A DNA stretch of 64,000 nucleotides from Occallatibacter riparius. Its GTDB lineage: Bacteria > Acidobacteriota > Terriglobia > Terriglobales > Acidobacteriaceae. Below are positions 50,603 to 60,111 of this stretch, one piece after another. The notes under the pieces are model-generated. The model did not search any database, was not told the origin of the DNA, and saw only the letters and a list, made by a program, of their open reading frames with translations. Made by a program: the position numbers and the translations under genes. Within the stretch, counting starts at the first letter, position 1; each line of letters opens with the position of its first letter. The stretch is from positions 3,348,001 through 3,412,000 of the forward strand of contig NZ_CP093313.1 in the NCBI RefSeq assembly GCF_025264625.1, given 5' to 3'.

Positions 50603-52095
50603 TGCTGATCTCCTCCGGGCCCTTCGCCTGGGCCCATGCCGCCTTTGGGCGCGCCGGGAATGGTGATGTCGATGGTCTTGACGGGGCCGAGCTTCAGGGC
50701 GTCGAGGCCGGGCTGGATCTCGGATTGATTGCCGACAACAAGAATGGCGAGTTTCTCGGGGTGGATGTACTTTTTGGCAGCCGCGGTGAGGTCGGCGACG
50801 GTCACCTTGCGCAGAGCGGCCTCGTAAGTCTGGAGGTAGTCGGGCGGGTAGCCATAGAACTCGAGGCGGATGCTTTCGGAGAGCACTTTCTCCGGAGTGT
50901 CGTAGCGGAAGAGGAAGGTGTTGAGAATGTCGTCTTTGGAGCGCTTCAGCTCTTCTTCTGTAAACGGCCGAGAGTTCATGCTGGCGATCTCGTCTAGCGC
51001 CGCTTTGGTGGCGTCGACGGTGGAGGCGCTCTTGGTGAGCACTTCAACGTCGAAGGTGGCTGGGTGGTCATAGGCGAAGCCCATGCCGCCGCCGACGGCG
51101 TAGGCCAGGCCGAGCTTGGTGCGGACGGTCTGGAATAGACGGCTGGCGAATCCGCCGCCGAGGATGTCGTTCATGATGGCGATGGACGGCACGTCGGGGT
51201 TGCGGCGGTCGGTGCCGAGGCCGACGATCTGGATGTTGGACTGGTTTACGTTCTGCTTGTTGATGAAGTAGACGGCCTGATTGGGCGAGTGGAACTCGTC
51301 ATCGCGCTTGGAGGCGGGCTTGACGTGCGCGAAGGGCTCGAAGGCGGCGGTGAGCTTGGCCGCCATGGTTGCGGAGTCGAAATCGCCGCCGACGCCGACG
51401 ATGAGTTTGTTGCCGATGGTCTTGTCGTGCCAGGCCTGGAGGTCCTGCACGGTGACTGCGCCGATGGTCTTGAGCTCGGCCTGACGCGCGTAAGGGCTGT
51501 TGGGGCCGTAGACGAGCTTGGTGGCTTCGCGGCTGGCGATCTCGGTTTCGTCGTCGTTGCGGCGAACGATGGCAGTGGCTGCCTGCTGCTGGGCAAGCTG
51601 GAGCTTCTGCAGGTCGAATTTGGGATGGAGGAGCAGGTCCATGACGAGGGAAAAGACCTGGTCGGAGTCGCCCTTGAGCGAGTCCCATGAGAGGGAAGTG
51701 GACTCGCTCCCGCCGGCGGTCTCGATGTGCGCGGCTTTGGATTCGAGCAGGTCGTCCATCTGATCGCCCGACATTTTGGCGGTGCCGCTGGTGCGCCATG
51801 TTTCGCCGTAGAGCGAGACGAGGCCGACCTTGGCTGGGTCTTCATCGCGCGAGCCGCCAGGGATGAGGATGGTTCCGGAGACGAAGGGCAGCTCGTGGTC
51901 TTCCTGGAGGAAGATGATGATGCCGTTCTTGAGCTCGATGCGCTTCGGCTGCTTGGGCTTGAACTCCTTGAGCGGAGGGATGGGGATCTTTTCCCACGGC
52001 TTGGATTGCTGTGCGCCGGCAGGAACAAGGATGCCGACAGTGGCGAAGGCGAGGAGGCATTTGGCAGCGAGATGTGTGATGGGGAGCTTGTTCAT
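50599..52095 (-). CDS. M16-family peptidase homologue lacking zinc motif (partner subunit)
   Basis: A signal peptide ([17 protein letters not shown]) is followed by an M16 fold: [31 protein letters not shown]. At the place of HxxEH it has LVSLYGETW, so it cannot bind catalytic zinc. The C-terminal half keeps [22 protein letters not shown], the Arg-Tyr region that helps the partner bind substrate. It pairs with the active subunit encoded immediately upstream as in M16B heterodimers, in the periplasm. Confidence 0.9.
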   Translation of the reverse strand: MNKLPITHLAAKCLLAFATVGILVPAGAQQSKPWEKIPIPPLKEFKPKQPKRIELKNGIIIFLQEDHELPFVSGTILIPGGSRDEDPAKVGLVSLYGETWRTSGTAKMSGDQMDDLLESKAAHIETAGGSESTSLSWDSLKGDSDQVFSLVMDLLLHPKFDLQKLQLAQQQAATAIVRRNDDETEIASREATKLVYGPNSPYARQAELKTIGAVTVQDLQAWHDKTIGNKLIVGVGGDFDSATMAAKLTAAFEPFAHVKPASKRDDEFHSPNQAVYFINKQNVNQSNIQIVGLGTDRRNPDVPSIAIMNDILGGGFASRLFQTVRTKLGLAYAVGGGMGFAYDHPATFDVEVLTKSASTVDATKAALDEIASMNSRPFTEEELKRSKDDILNTFLFRYDTPEKVLSESIRLEFYGYPPDYLQTYEAALRKVTVADLTAAAKKYIHPEKLAILVVGNQSEIQPGLDALKLGPVKTIDITIPGAPKGGMGPGEGPGGDQQ

Positions 52096-53648
52096 TGCGC
52101 GCCGCCTTTCTCGCCGGCGGGCTGCTGTTGTTGAGGCTGTGTAGGTGTAGCCGTTTCGATCCAGGCGCTGGTGCGATTGCTGGATACGAATACTTTGTTC
52201 GCAACACGGCGAATGTCGGCCTTGGTCACCTTGTCTACCTTCTCGAGTTGATTGAAGAGCTCGCGCCAGTCGCCGTAGCGGGTCTGGTATTCGGCGAGGG
52301 CATTGGCGAGGCCCTGGTTGTCGGCGAGGCCGCGGAGGAGGTCGGCGCGCGTGCGGGTTTTGAACATGGCGAGCTCTTCGTCACTCACGTCGGTGGTCTT
52401 GAGCTTGTCGATTTCCTTATGGATCGCGGTAGCCATCTCCTGCGGCGTGTGGCCCGGGATGGGGACGGCGTAGAAGGCGAAGAGGCCGGGGAACTTGTCA
52501 CCGGGGTAGGGGCTGAATCCTTGTGCCTCGGCGGCAATCTGCTGATCGCGCACCAGGCCGCGATAGAGCCGGGAGACGCGGCCGTTGGACATGATGTCGC
52601 TGATGGCGTCGTAGACGGCGTCGTCAGGATCTTTGTAGCTGCCGCGGTGATAGCCCTCGATGTAGAAGGGCTGCGTGTCTTCGCGGATGAAGACGGTTTT
52701 TTCGGCGAACTGCTTGGGCTCGACTGTCGTCATGAGCGGCGGCTTGGGGCCGGCGGGGACTTTGCTGAAGTACTTCTCGAGCATCGGCAGGATTTCGGCG
52801 GCCTTGACGTCGCCCACGACGGCGACGACGAGGTTGGAGCCGACGTAGTACTTCTTGTGGAACGCCATCGCTTCAGTGGCGGTGATTTGGCTGACTTCGC
52901 TGGTCCAGCCGATGCCGCTGCGGCCGTAGGGGTGTGCCACGTAGGCGGTGGCGAGGAATTGCTCGAGGAGGCGGCCGATGGGGTTGGAGTCGGTGCGCAT
53001 TCGGCGCTCTTCTAGGACTACGTCGCGCTCCTTGTAGAATTCGCGCGGGACGGTCTCAGAGAGGCGGGAGCTTTCAAGCCAGGCCCAGAGCTCGAGGCGG
53101 TTTTCGGGCATTGACCAGTAGTACTCGGTTTGGTCGAGGCCGGTCTCGGCGTTGAGGCCTTCGGCGCCGTTGCGTTCTGCTACCTCAGTGAACTGGTTGG
53201 GTTCGACGTATTTCTCCGCGTCGGCTTTGGCCTGGTCGAAGGATTTCTCGAGCTGGGCGAGCTTCTGCTTGTCGGGGCCGAGGGGATTGCGGCGCTCGGC
53301 TTCGACGGCCTGCTCGGCGGTTTCGACTTTTTCGAGGGCGACTTTCTCATCGGGCCAGTCGTTGGTACCGATCTCGGTGGTGCCCTTGAAGGCGAGGTGC
53401 TCGAACATGTGGGCCAGGCCGCTCTCGCCGGAGGGGTCGTTGACGTCACCGGCATCGACGAAGGTGACGTAGCTGAAGACCGGCGCCTCGGGGCGTTCGC
53501 AGATCAGGATGGTGAGGCCGTTGGGAAGAACCTTGGTGGTGATGCGCTGCTCAAAGCTCTTGAGGTCCTGGGCGTGCAGGGCTAGCGGTGTTGCGATGGC
53601 TAAAACGGCCAATCCCGCCCAGATCCGGGGGAACAATCGGGTGATCAT
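52092..53648 (-). CDS. M16-family zinc metallopeptidase (catalytic subunit)
   Basis: A signal peptide (LAVLAIATPLALHAQD) is followed by TKVLPNGLTILICERPEAPVFSYVTFVDAG and SGLAHMFEHLAFKGT, in which HMFEH at about residues 79-83 is the inverted zinc motif. ERDVVLEERRMRTDSNP supplies the third ligand Glu. Between them is a helical insertion rich in Glu and Ala (about 60 residues). It overlaps the non-catalytic partner by 4 bases. It probably degrades peptides or processes proteins in the periplasm. Confidence 0.93.
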   Translation of the reverse strand: MITRLFPRIWAGLAVLAIATPLALHAQDLKSFEQRITTKVLPNGLTILICERPEAPVFSYVTFVDAGDVNDPSGESGLAHMFEHLAFKGTTEIGTNDWPDEKVALEKVETAEQAVEAERRNPLGPDKQKLAQLEKSFDQAKADAEKYVEPNQFTEVAERNGAEGLNAETGLDQTEYYWSMPENRLELWAWLESSRLSETVPREFYKERDVVLEERRMRTDSNPIGRLLEQFLATAYVAHPYGRSGIGWTSEVSQITATEAMAFHKKYYVGSNLVVAVVGDVKAAEILPMLEKYFSKVPAGPKPPLMTTVEPKQFAEKTVFIREDTQPFYIEGYHRGSYKDPDDAVYDAISDIMSNGRVSRLYRGLVRDQQIAAEAQGFSPYPGDKFPGLFAFYAVPIPGHTPQEMATAIHKEIDKLKTTDVSDEELAMFKTRTRADLLRGLADNQGLANALAEYQTRYGDWRELFNQLEKVDKVTKADIRRVANKVFVSSNRTSAWIETATPTQPQQQQPAGEKGGAQ

Positions 53649-53786
53649 TCACACTCCTCGTGCCGTATGCCGGCACCTTCCAAGCTACCAAACCGCAGGG
53701 CGTGGGTGCCCGAAGTCGTTGTGAGCCGGTCAGAACCATCGCTCGCTTGATCTCGTATTCTTCTATGCACGATCTGAAGGATACTC

Positions 53787-55064
53787 ATGCGCAAATTTTT
53801 GTTTCGCAGTCTTCTTGCTCTGTGCCTGATCGCGCTGCTGCTGGTTGCGGCGGTGTGGACGATTGAGTTTTATCCGCAGCGGAATTCGCATCCGCCGCTG
53901 AAATTGGCGAAGGGGACGCTGGCGATTGAGCATGCGCGGATTTATGTTTCGCCGACGGATGCGCCGATTGCGGATGGGACGGTTCTGATTCGCGATGGGC
54001 TGATCGCGGAGGTGGGACCGAATGTTGTGATTCCGGCGGACGCGCAGAAGGTGGCCTGTAACGGTTGCGTGGTGACCGCGGGATTCTGGAACGCGCATGT
54101 GCACTTTACCGAGCCGAAGTGGAAGTGGGCGGAGTGGAAGGCGGCGGACAAGCTGGATGCGCAGCTTGCGGATATGTTTCTGAGCCGCGGGTTTACTACG
54201 GTTGTCGACCTGGGGTCGAACCCGGCGGAGACGTTTGCGATCCGGCGGCGCGTGGAGCGGGGCGAGGTGCGCGGGCCGTATATCTATACGGCGGGTACGG
54301 CGCTGTATCCGCCGCACGGGATTCCCTTTTATTTGAAGGAGACGCTGCCGGGCTGGATGACGGCGATCATGCCGCAGCCGGCAACGCCTGTTGCGGCGCA
54401 GGCGGTGGTGAGGAGAAACCTAGGATCGGGTGCGGATGTGACTAAACTGTTCACGGGATCGTGGGTGGAGCGCGGACACGTGCTGCCGATGCCGTTGAAC
54501 ATTGTGAAGGCTGCGGTGGAGACGACTCACCTGAATGGGAAGATAGTGTTCGCGCATCCTTCGAACCTGGCGGGAACGCAGGCCGCGGTGCAGGGCGGCG
54601 TGGATGTTCTGGCGCATGTGCCGGACGATACGCGCGGCATTACTCCGGAGCTGTTCACGACGATGGTCAAGCAGAACATGGGCATGGTTCCGACGCTGAA
54701 GATGTTCACGACTACGGTGACGAGTGATCCGCACTATATGGATCCAATGTATGCGGAGGTATGGCAGTTCAAAGCTGACGGGGGGACGCTGATCTTCGGG
54801 ACGGATGTGGGGTACATGACGGACTACTCGACCGAGCAGGAGTTTACGGAATTGGGGAAGTGCGGGCTCGGGTGGCAGGATGTACTGGCGATGCTGACGA
54901 CGAGTCCGGCTGCGCGGTTGGGGCAGTCGGGGCAGAAGGGGACGATTGCGCCGGGGAAACTGGCGGACCTGACGATTCTGAGCGCCGACCCGGCGGTGGA
55001 GTTGACGAACTTCTCGAAAGTCCAGGCGGTGGTGAGGTCGGGTGCGGTGATCTGGCAACGCTAG
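53787..55064 (+). CDS. Membrane-anchored amidohydrolase
   Basis: An N-terminal hydrophobic anchor (LFRSLLALCLIALLLVAAVWTI) precedes an amidohydrolase fold: ADGTVLIRDGLIAEVGPNVVIP, GFWNAHVHFTEP with the HxH metal pair, IVFAHPSN, LIFGTDVGYM with the catalytic Asp, and GTIAPGKLADLTILSADP, the usual C-terminal signature. It is 425 residues long and probably periplasmic. Imidazolonepropionase- or prolidase-like exported amidohydrolases of this type are common in acidobacteria. The substrate is unknown. Confidence 0.9.
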   Translation: MRKFLFRSLLALCLIALLLVAAVWTIEFYPQRNSHPPLKLAKGTLAIEHARIYVSPTDAPIADGTVLIRDGLIAEVGPNVVIPADAQKVACNGCVVTAGFWNAHVHFTEPKWKWAEWKAADKLDAQLADMFLSRGFTTVVDLGSNPAETFAIRRRVERGEVRGPYIYTAGTALYPPHGIPFYLKETLPGWMTAIMPQPATPVAAQAVVRRNLGSGADVTKLFTGSWVERGHVLPMPLNIVKAAVETTHLNGKIVFAHPSNLAGTQAAVQGGVDVLAHVPDDTRGITPELFTTMVKQNMGMVPTLKMFTTTVTSDPHYMDPMYAEVWQFKADGGTLIFGTDVGYMTDYSTEQEFTELGKCGLGWQDVLAMLTTSPAARLGQSGQKGTIAPGKLADLTILSADPAVELTNFSKVQAVVRSGAVIWQR

Positions 55065-55065
55065 A

Positions 55066-55365
55066 ATGCAGAACATGGAAATTCGGCCGGAGGAAAGCCT
55101 GATCACGGGTGCGTGGGTTTTGGTGGGTGGGCGCGTGGTTAACGACGAATCGCTTGAGCGGATCCACTCCCTGGTCAGCGGTCATTTGGAGCGGGTTGCA
55201 ACCGGCAACTGGGAAATCCTCTATCGCGATCCAAGGGACGGCCGTTATTGGGAAATGTTCCATCCCCACGGTGAAATGCACGGAGGTGGCCCTGCGTCCC
55301 TTCGCGTTCTCGATGTTGAAGCGGCGCGAGAGAAGTACGGTGTCGATCGTCTTCCGGCAAAATAA
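55066..55365 (+). CDS. Imm27-like immunity protein
   Basis: ITGAWVLVGGRVVNDESLERIHSLVSGHLERVATGNWEILYRDPRDGRYWEMFHPHGEMHGGGPASLRVL carries the signature blocks of the Imm27 family: TGxW, RI..L, LYRDPxDGRYWE and E-x-HGGGP. Members neutralise nuclease-type toxins of polymorphic toxin systems. At 99 residues it is complete. No toxin gene is next to it. It follows the amidohydrolase stop by one base, so it may be read from the same transcript. Start 55075 is also possible. Confidence 0.82.
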   Translation: MQNMEIRPEESLITGAWVLVGGRVVNDESLERIHSLVSGHLERVATGNWEILYRDPRDGRYWEMFHPHGEMHGGGPASLRVLDVEAAREKYGVDRLPAK

Positions 55366-55424
55366 TCTGGCAACGCTGACGTTGGATAGGGTAGGTTGTT
55401 ACGCAACCGAAAAAAGCGAAAGCG

Positions 55425-56027
55425 ATGTCCCCGATGATCGCCTTCAGCACTGTCCATCTGATTCTCCGCCCGTGGCGCGCCAGCGACCGCCTGCCCTTTG
55501 CGAGATTGAATGCGGACCTGCGCGTGATGGAGCATTTTCCGCACCCGCTTACCCGCGAGGCCAGCAACGAACTCGCAGACAAGATTGAGGCGCATTTCGA
55601 GAAGTACGGTTTTGGCGCCTGGGCCGCTGAATTGCTCACGACTGGACAGTTCATCGGCTTTATCGGCCTTAACGTGCCGACATTCGAGGCGCACTTCACT
55701 CGGCCTGAGTTTCCGGCGGTGGAGATCGGGTGGCGTCTTGCGTCCGAGTACTGGGGCAGGGGACTTGCGACCGAGGGGGCGCGCGCTGTTCTGCGTTACG
55801 CGTTCATGAAACTGCAGCTGCCGGAGGTGGTTTCGTTCACCACGGTTGGCAATCACAGGTCGCGGCGCGTAATGCAGAAGCTGGGCATGACGCACAATCC
55901 GGAGGACGATTTCGATCATCCCGAACTGGCTGAGGGCGATCCGCTGCGCAGACATGTTCTTTATCGGAAGGTGGCGTATTCGTTTGATTGGACTGAGTTG
56001 AAACAGCCAGCGGCGAAGGGCAACTGA
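55425..56027 (+). CDS. GNAT N-acetyltransferase (RimJ/RimL-like)
   Basis: It is 200 residues with LILRPWRASDRLPFARLNAD at the start and EIGWRLASEYWGRGLATEGARAVLRYAFMKL, the acetyl-CoA pyrophosphate-binding motif. VSFTTVGNHRSRRVMQKLGMTHN completes the family core. It is most like ribosomal-protein or small-molecule acetyltransferases. The substrate is unknown. A second ATG at 55434 is equally plausible. Confidence 0.9.
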   Translation: MSPMIAFSTVHLILRPWRASDRLPFARLNADLRVMEHFPHPLTREASNELADKIEAHFEKYGFGAWAAELLTTGQFIGFIGLNVPTFEAHFTRPEFPAVEIGWRLASEYWGRGLATEGARAVLRYAFMKLQLPEVVSFTTVGNHRSRRVMQKLGMTHNPEDDFDHPELAEGDPLRRHVLYRKVAYSFDWTELKQPAAKGN

Positions 56028-56103
56028 CAACTGATCACCGGCGCTGCTATTCTCGGCTCACGTTGCGGCGAATGCACCCCCAGTTCGTCCGCGCGGAGAC
56101 CGC

Positions 56104-58569
56104 ATGAGTACCAGCGCGCCGGCACCGACCCACTCGCTCAATCTTTCTGCTCAACCGCTGCTGGTGCGCCGCGCTGCTGTGCTGGGCGCGGGAACCATGG
56201 GATCGCGGATTGCCGCGCACCTGGCGAATGTGGGAATCCCCACGCTGCTGCTGGATATGGTGCCGGAGGGCGCGCATCACAAGAACAAGCTGGCCGTGCT
56301 GGCGATTGAGAACCTGGCGAAGTCGAAGCCAGCGGCATTTTATGACGCGAGTTTCGCTGATCGCATCACGCCCGGCAACTTCGAGGATGACCTGCCGAAG
56401 CTGGCCGGGTGCGACTGGGTGATTGAGGCCGTCGCCGAGAATATTGCGATCAAGCACAAGCTTCTGGAGAAGGTTGTTGAGCACCTGGGGCCGAATGCGA
56501 TTCTGACTACCAATACGTCTGGGCTGCCCATCGCGCAAATCGCCAAGCCAATGTTTGCGCCGATACGGCAGCGGTTTTTCGGAACGCACTTCTTCAATCC
56601 GCCGCGGTATATGCAGCTTCTGGAACTGATTCCCCTGCCGGAGACGGATCCGCAGATTCTGTCAGCATTTGCGGCGTTTGCAGATCGGCTGTTGGGCAAG
56701 CAGGTGGTGCTGGCGAACGACACGCCGAACTTCATCGCCAACCGCATTGGGGTGACGGTGATGTTTACCGCGGCCACCTTGATGCTGCAGCAAGGGCTGA
56801 CCATTGAGGAGGCCGACGCGCTGACGGGGCAGGCGATTGGATGGCCGCGAACGGGGACGTTCCGGCTTGCCGATATGGTGGGCATTGATGTGCTTGCGCA
56901 TGTGGCGATGAACTTTCCGCAGGGCGCGGCGCCTGGGAACTTCTTTGATCTTCTTGCGGAGATTGTGAAGCGCGGCTGGCTGGGCGATAAGGCGAAGCAG
57001 GGCTTCTACAAGAAAACGCGCGGAGCGGAAGGCAAGGAGCAGCGCGAGGTTCTGGACCTGAAGACGCTGGAGTATCGACCTCTGGCGAAGGCTTCTATTC
57101 CGTCGCTGGAGATGGCGAAGAACGCGGCGACGCTGAAGGAGCGGCTCCGGATTTTGCTTGCGAACGATCCTGCGAAGGACAAGGCGGCGGCGTTTCTTTG
57201 GCCGCTGCTCTCGACGCTGTGGAACTTCTCAGCCGAGCGGATTGGCGAAGCGGCGAATGATGCGCCGTCGATAGACCGCGCGATGAAGGCCGGCTTCAAC
57301 TGGGAGATGGGTCCGTTTGAGATGTGGGATGCGGCCGGCGTGCGCGAGACGGTGACGCGCATGAAGGCGATGCAACTGCCGGTGAGTGCGGCTGTCGAGG
57401 AGTTGCTCGACTCGGGCAACGAGCACTGGTATGCGCCGGATGGTCCGCACTGCTTCAATCCGGCGAGCGGCGCGTGGGATATGGTTCCGCGGCAGCCGGG
57501 GCATGCGCGCGTTGCCGATTATCGGCGCGGAAGGCGGCCGGTGCAGTCGTGCATTGTGCGAGCGAACTCGGGGGCATCGCTGGTCGATATTGGGGATCAC
57601 ATTGGGTGCATCGAGCTGCACTCGCTGAAGAACGCGATTGGTGGCGACGTGGTTTCGCTTGTGTCCTCGGTGCTGAGAGCTGATTCAGATGCGGTGCGGG
57701 ATTTCGCCGGATTCGTCATCAGCGGGGACCGCGAACATTTCAGCGTGGGCGCAAACCTGATGCAGCTTCTGCTGGCTGCGCAGGAGGGCGAGTGGGACGA
57801 GGTGAATGGGGCGATCCGCGGCTTTCAGCAGATGACGCAGCTGATCAAGTTCTGTCCGCGGCCGGTGGTGGTTGCGCCGTTTGGAATGACGCTGGGCGGC
57901 GGGGCCGAGATGTGTTTGCACGCGGCGCGGCGGCAGCCGCATGCGGAAACTTATATCGGGCTGGTTGAGGCGGGTGTGGGGTTGATTCCCGGCGGCGGCG
58001 GGACGAAGGAGATGCTGCTGCGCTCGGTGGATGCGGCCGCGGCGATCGCGCCGCCTGATCCCAAGGATCCGCCGTCGCGGTTTGCGCAGTCGGCGCAGAT
58101 GATTGCGGCGTTGCGGCGCACGCTGGAGACGATTGCGATGGCGAAGGTGTCTGCGTCTGCGGTGGATGCGCGCGGACTGGGGCTGTTCTCCGCTGCCGAT
58201 CGCGTTACGTTCAATCGCGAGCGACTGCTGCTGGATGCGAAGGCCGAGGTGCACGCGCTTATCGAAGGTGGGTATACGGCGCCGGTGCCGCGCGCGGAGA
58301 TTCCTGCGCCGGGGCTGGCCGCGCTGGCAACGATGGAGTCGGGAATTTTCCTGATGGGCGAGGCGGGCTACGCGAGCGAGCACGACCAGAAGGTGGCGCG
58401 CTGGGCGGCGTACATCCTCGCCGGTGGACGGATTACCGCGGGTTCGCTGGTGAGCGAGCAGTATCTTTTGGACCTGGAGCGGGAAGCGTTTCTGTCGCTG
58501 TGCGGAGAGCGCAAGACGCAGGAGCGCATTGGGTTCACGCTGAAGACGGGGAAGCCGCTGAGGAACTAA
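56104..58569 (+). CDS. Bifunctional 3-hydroxyacyl-CoA dehydrogenase / enoyl-CoA hydratase (FadN-like)
   Basis: Residues 20-440 are the dehydrogenase (VLGAGTMGSRIAAHLANVGIPTLLLD for NAD, FGTHFFNPPRYMQLLEL with the catalytic His, NFIANRIGVTVM). Residues 500-780 are an enoyl-CoA hydratase (GDREHFSVGANLMQLL, GMTLGGGAEMCLHAA and Glu in GLVEAGVGLIPGGGGTKEM). The dehydrogenase-first order and 821 residues fit FadN, not FadB. It carries two steps of fatty-acid beta-oxidation in the cytosol. The thiolase and acyl-CoA dehydrogenase are not adjacent. Confidence 0.93.
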   Translation: MSTSAPAPTHSLNLSAQPLLVRRAAVLGAGTMGSRIAAHLANVGIPTLLLDMVPEGAHHKNKLAVLAIENLAKSKPAAFYDASFADRITPGNFEDDLPKLAGCDWVIEAVAENIAIKHKLLEKVVEHLGPNAILTTNTSGLPIAQIAKPMFAPIRQRFFGTHFFNPPRYMQLLELIPLPETDPQILSAFAAFADRLLGKQVVLANDTPNFIANRIGVTVMFTAATLMLQQGLTIEEADALTGQAIGWPRTGTFRLADMVGIDVLAHVAMNFPQGAAPGNFFDLLAEIVKRGWLGDKAKQGFYKKTRGAEGKEQREVLDLKTLEYRPLAKASIPSLEMAKNAATLKERLRILLANDPAKDKAAAFLWPLLSTLWNFSAERIGEAANDAPSIDRAMKAGFNWEMGPFEMWDAAGVRETVTRMKAMQLPVSAAVEELLDSGNEHWYAPDGPHCFNPASGAWDMVPRQPGHARVADYRRGRRPVQSCIVRANSGASLVDIGDHIGCIELHSLKNAIGGDVVSLVSSVLRADSDAVRDFAGFVISGDREHFSVGANLMQLLLAAQEGEWDEVNGAIRGFQQMTQLIKFCPRPVVVAPFGMTLGGGAEMCLHAARRQPHAETYIGLVEAGVGLIPGGGGTKEMLLRSVDAAAAIAPPDPKDPPSRFAQSAQMIAALRRTLETIAMAKVSASAVDARGLGLFSAADRVTFNRERLLLDAKAEVHALIEGGYTAPVPRAEIPAPGLAALATMESGIFLMGEAGYASEHDQKVARWAAYILAGGRITAGSLVSEQYLLDLEREAFLSLCGERKTQERIGFTLKTGKPLRN

Positions 58570-58575
58570 CCAGAT

Positions 58576-58594
58576 GTCAGGGCAAAGCCCTGAC
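58576..58594. repeat. REP-like palindrome
   Basis: GTCAGGGC and GCCCTGAC flank AAA, followed by CTACC. It lies in the short gap between two convergent genes, where REP elements typically sit. I recall this type of sequence as frequent in acidobacterial genomes. It could also help end transcription. Confidence 0.5.
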
Positions 58595-58598
58595 CTAC

Positions 58599-59246
58599 CT
58601 ATTTCGGACGGACGAGGTCGATGCGGTCGCGGGTGCGGACCCAGGTGTTGCCCGCCATGCGTCCGACCGCATCGAGGCCCTCGGGGTCGACGCGAAAGTC
58701 TTCGATCAGGTCTTGGCGCACGTGGAAACGGACGATTTCGCCGAGCACGATGACGCCGCCGCCGGGCTGCCGGCTGGTGTAAATGACCTGGAGGAGTTTG
58801 CATTCCATGTGCGCGGGCGACTCGGCTACGCGCGGGACGCGCACGACTTCGCTGGGAATCGGGGTGAGGCCGGCGAGTGCGAACTCATCCACATGCGGCG
58901 GGACATCCGCGGCGGTGATGTTGGCCGCGTGGGCTATGGCCTCGTTGACGACGTTCACGACAAATTCACCAGTGGCTTCGACGTTGGCGAGCGTGTCTTT
59001 GCGCAGGGCGGGATCGGCCTGTTTGCCGTGCAGCGATGGGCAGAAGATCAGCGTTGGGGGGACGGAGCCCACTCCGTTGAAAAAGCTGAACGGGGCGACA
59101 TTCGGGATGCCCTCGGAGTCCACCGTGGAGACAAGGGCGATGGGGCGCGGCACGATGATACCGGTCATCAGCTTGTAGATCTGCCGTGAGGGCTGGCCGG
59201 CGGGATCGATGCTCAGCATCGGAGCAGGAGAGGCTATTTCGTTCAT
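58599..59246 (-). CDS. Flavin reductase-family protein
   Basis: The frame MNEIASPAPMLSIDPAGQPSRQIYKLMTGIIVPRPIALVSTVDSEGIPNVAPFSFFNGVGSVPPTLIF matches the FMN-binding split-barrel flavin reductase fold: RPIALVST, N-x-APFSFF and ANVEATGEFVVNVVNE. It likely reduces FMN with NAD(P)H for a partner oxygenase or detoxifies. Upstream codons from 59333 do not resemble the family, so the ATG at 59246 is used, although its ribosome site is poor. No partner oxygenase is seen. Confidence 0.88.
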   Translation of the reverse strand: MNEIASPAPMLSIDPAGQPSRQIYKLMTGIIVPRPIALVSTVDSEGIPNVAPFSFFNGVGSVPPTLIFCPSLHGKQADPALRKDTLANVEATGEFVVNVVNEAIAHAANITAADVPPHVDEFALAGLTPIPSEVVRVPRVAESPAHMECKLLQVIYTSRQPGGGVIVLGEIVRFHVRQDLIEDFRVDPEGLDAVGRMAGNTWVRTRDRIDLVRPK

Positions 59247-59356
59247 CTTCTTGATCGTAGAGCATGCCGCAGGCAGTAACGCGAGTGGCAACCGGCACTG
59301 ATTTTCGCAGTTGTGTAACATAACATGATGCAAAATCAGTAGTCAGGGGGATTTCC

Positions 59357-60028
59357 GTGCCGCGCATCCACTTTCAACAGCAACTCGCCGAACTGAAGGA
59401 CAAGCTCCTCGCCATGGCGGCGCTTTCGCAGCAGGCCGTGGTGTCGGCGGTGGACGCGTATCTCCAGCGGGACGAAGGGCTTTGCGATTACGTACGCCAG
59501 AACGAGACGGCCATCAACACGGCCGAGCGCGAACTGGACGAGATGGCCTACGCATTGCTTTCGCGGGAGCAGCCGATGGCGATCGACTTGCGTTTTCTTC
59601 TGGCAGTGATCAAGATCAACGGGGATCTGGAGCGGATCGGCGATCAGTCGGTTGGCATTGCGCGGCGCACGCGCGACACGCTGCGCGTGGAACGCGTGGA
59701 GCTGCCGGTGGACTTTGCAACGATGGGCGAATGTACAACCCGGATGATCCGGTCAGCGATTCAGTCGCTGCTGGAAGGCGATGCGAGGCTGGCCGATCAT
59801 GTGCGCGCGATGGATGACGAGGTGGATCGCCTGAACCGACGGGCGCACGCTGACCTGCTCGACTTGATTCAGAAGGATCCGGCGCACACGCAGCAGGCGA
59901 TGAATGGATTGTTTGTCGCGCGATCACTGGAGCGGATCGCGGATCATGCGTCGAATATTGCGACGGACGTGATTTTCTGGATCCGCGGGGCGGATGTGCG
60001 GCACCAGTTGAGCGTGGCGATGGATTAG
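59357..60028 (+). CDS. phoU: Phosphate transport regulator PhoU
   Basis: This 223-residue all-helical protein has two PhoU repeats: HFQQQLAELKDKLLAMAALSQQAV and LRFLLAVIKINGDLERIGDQSVGIARR in the first, then MGECTTRMIRSAIQSLLEGDARLADHVRAMDDEVD and FVARSLERIADHASNIATDVIFW in the second. The E-R-I-G/A-D motifs bind metal ions. It restrains the Pho regulon through PhoR and PstB. No pst genes are adjacent. The GTG start at 59357 gives the full family length. Confidence 0.93.
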   Translation: MPRIHFQQQLAELKDKLLAMAALSQQAVVSAVDAYLQRDEGLCDYVRQNETAINTAERELDEMAYALLSREQPMAIDLRFLLAVIKINGDLERIGDQSVGIARRTRDTLRVERVELPVDFATMGECTTRMIRSAIQSLLEGDARLADHVRAMDDEVDRLNRRAHADLLDLIQKDPAHTQQAMNGLFVARSLERIADHASNIATDVIFWIRGADVRHQLSVAMD

Positions 60029-60064
60029 AAAAGCAGCCGTCAGCTTTCAGCTATCAGCAAAGAA

Positions 60065-60096
60065 ACAGGCGCCATGTGAAGGCGCCTGTTGTTTTT
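60065..60096. terminator. Bidirectional terminator between phoU and dps
   Basis: A perfect 9-base stem (60065-60073 with 60081-60089) with a 7-base loop is followed by TGTTTTT on the plus strand and by TTTCTTT on the minus strand. Both genes end into it. Confidence 0.82.
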
Positions 60097-60111
60097 GAGG
60101 AGCGAAGGCGT

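Noticed and set aside
60030..60060. CAGC-rich repeat-like bases after phoU
   Set aside because: Short imperfect repeats of CAGCTTTCAGCTATCAGC type are too short to call without a genome-wide search.
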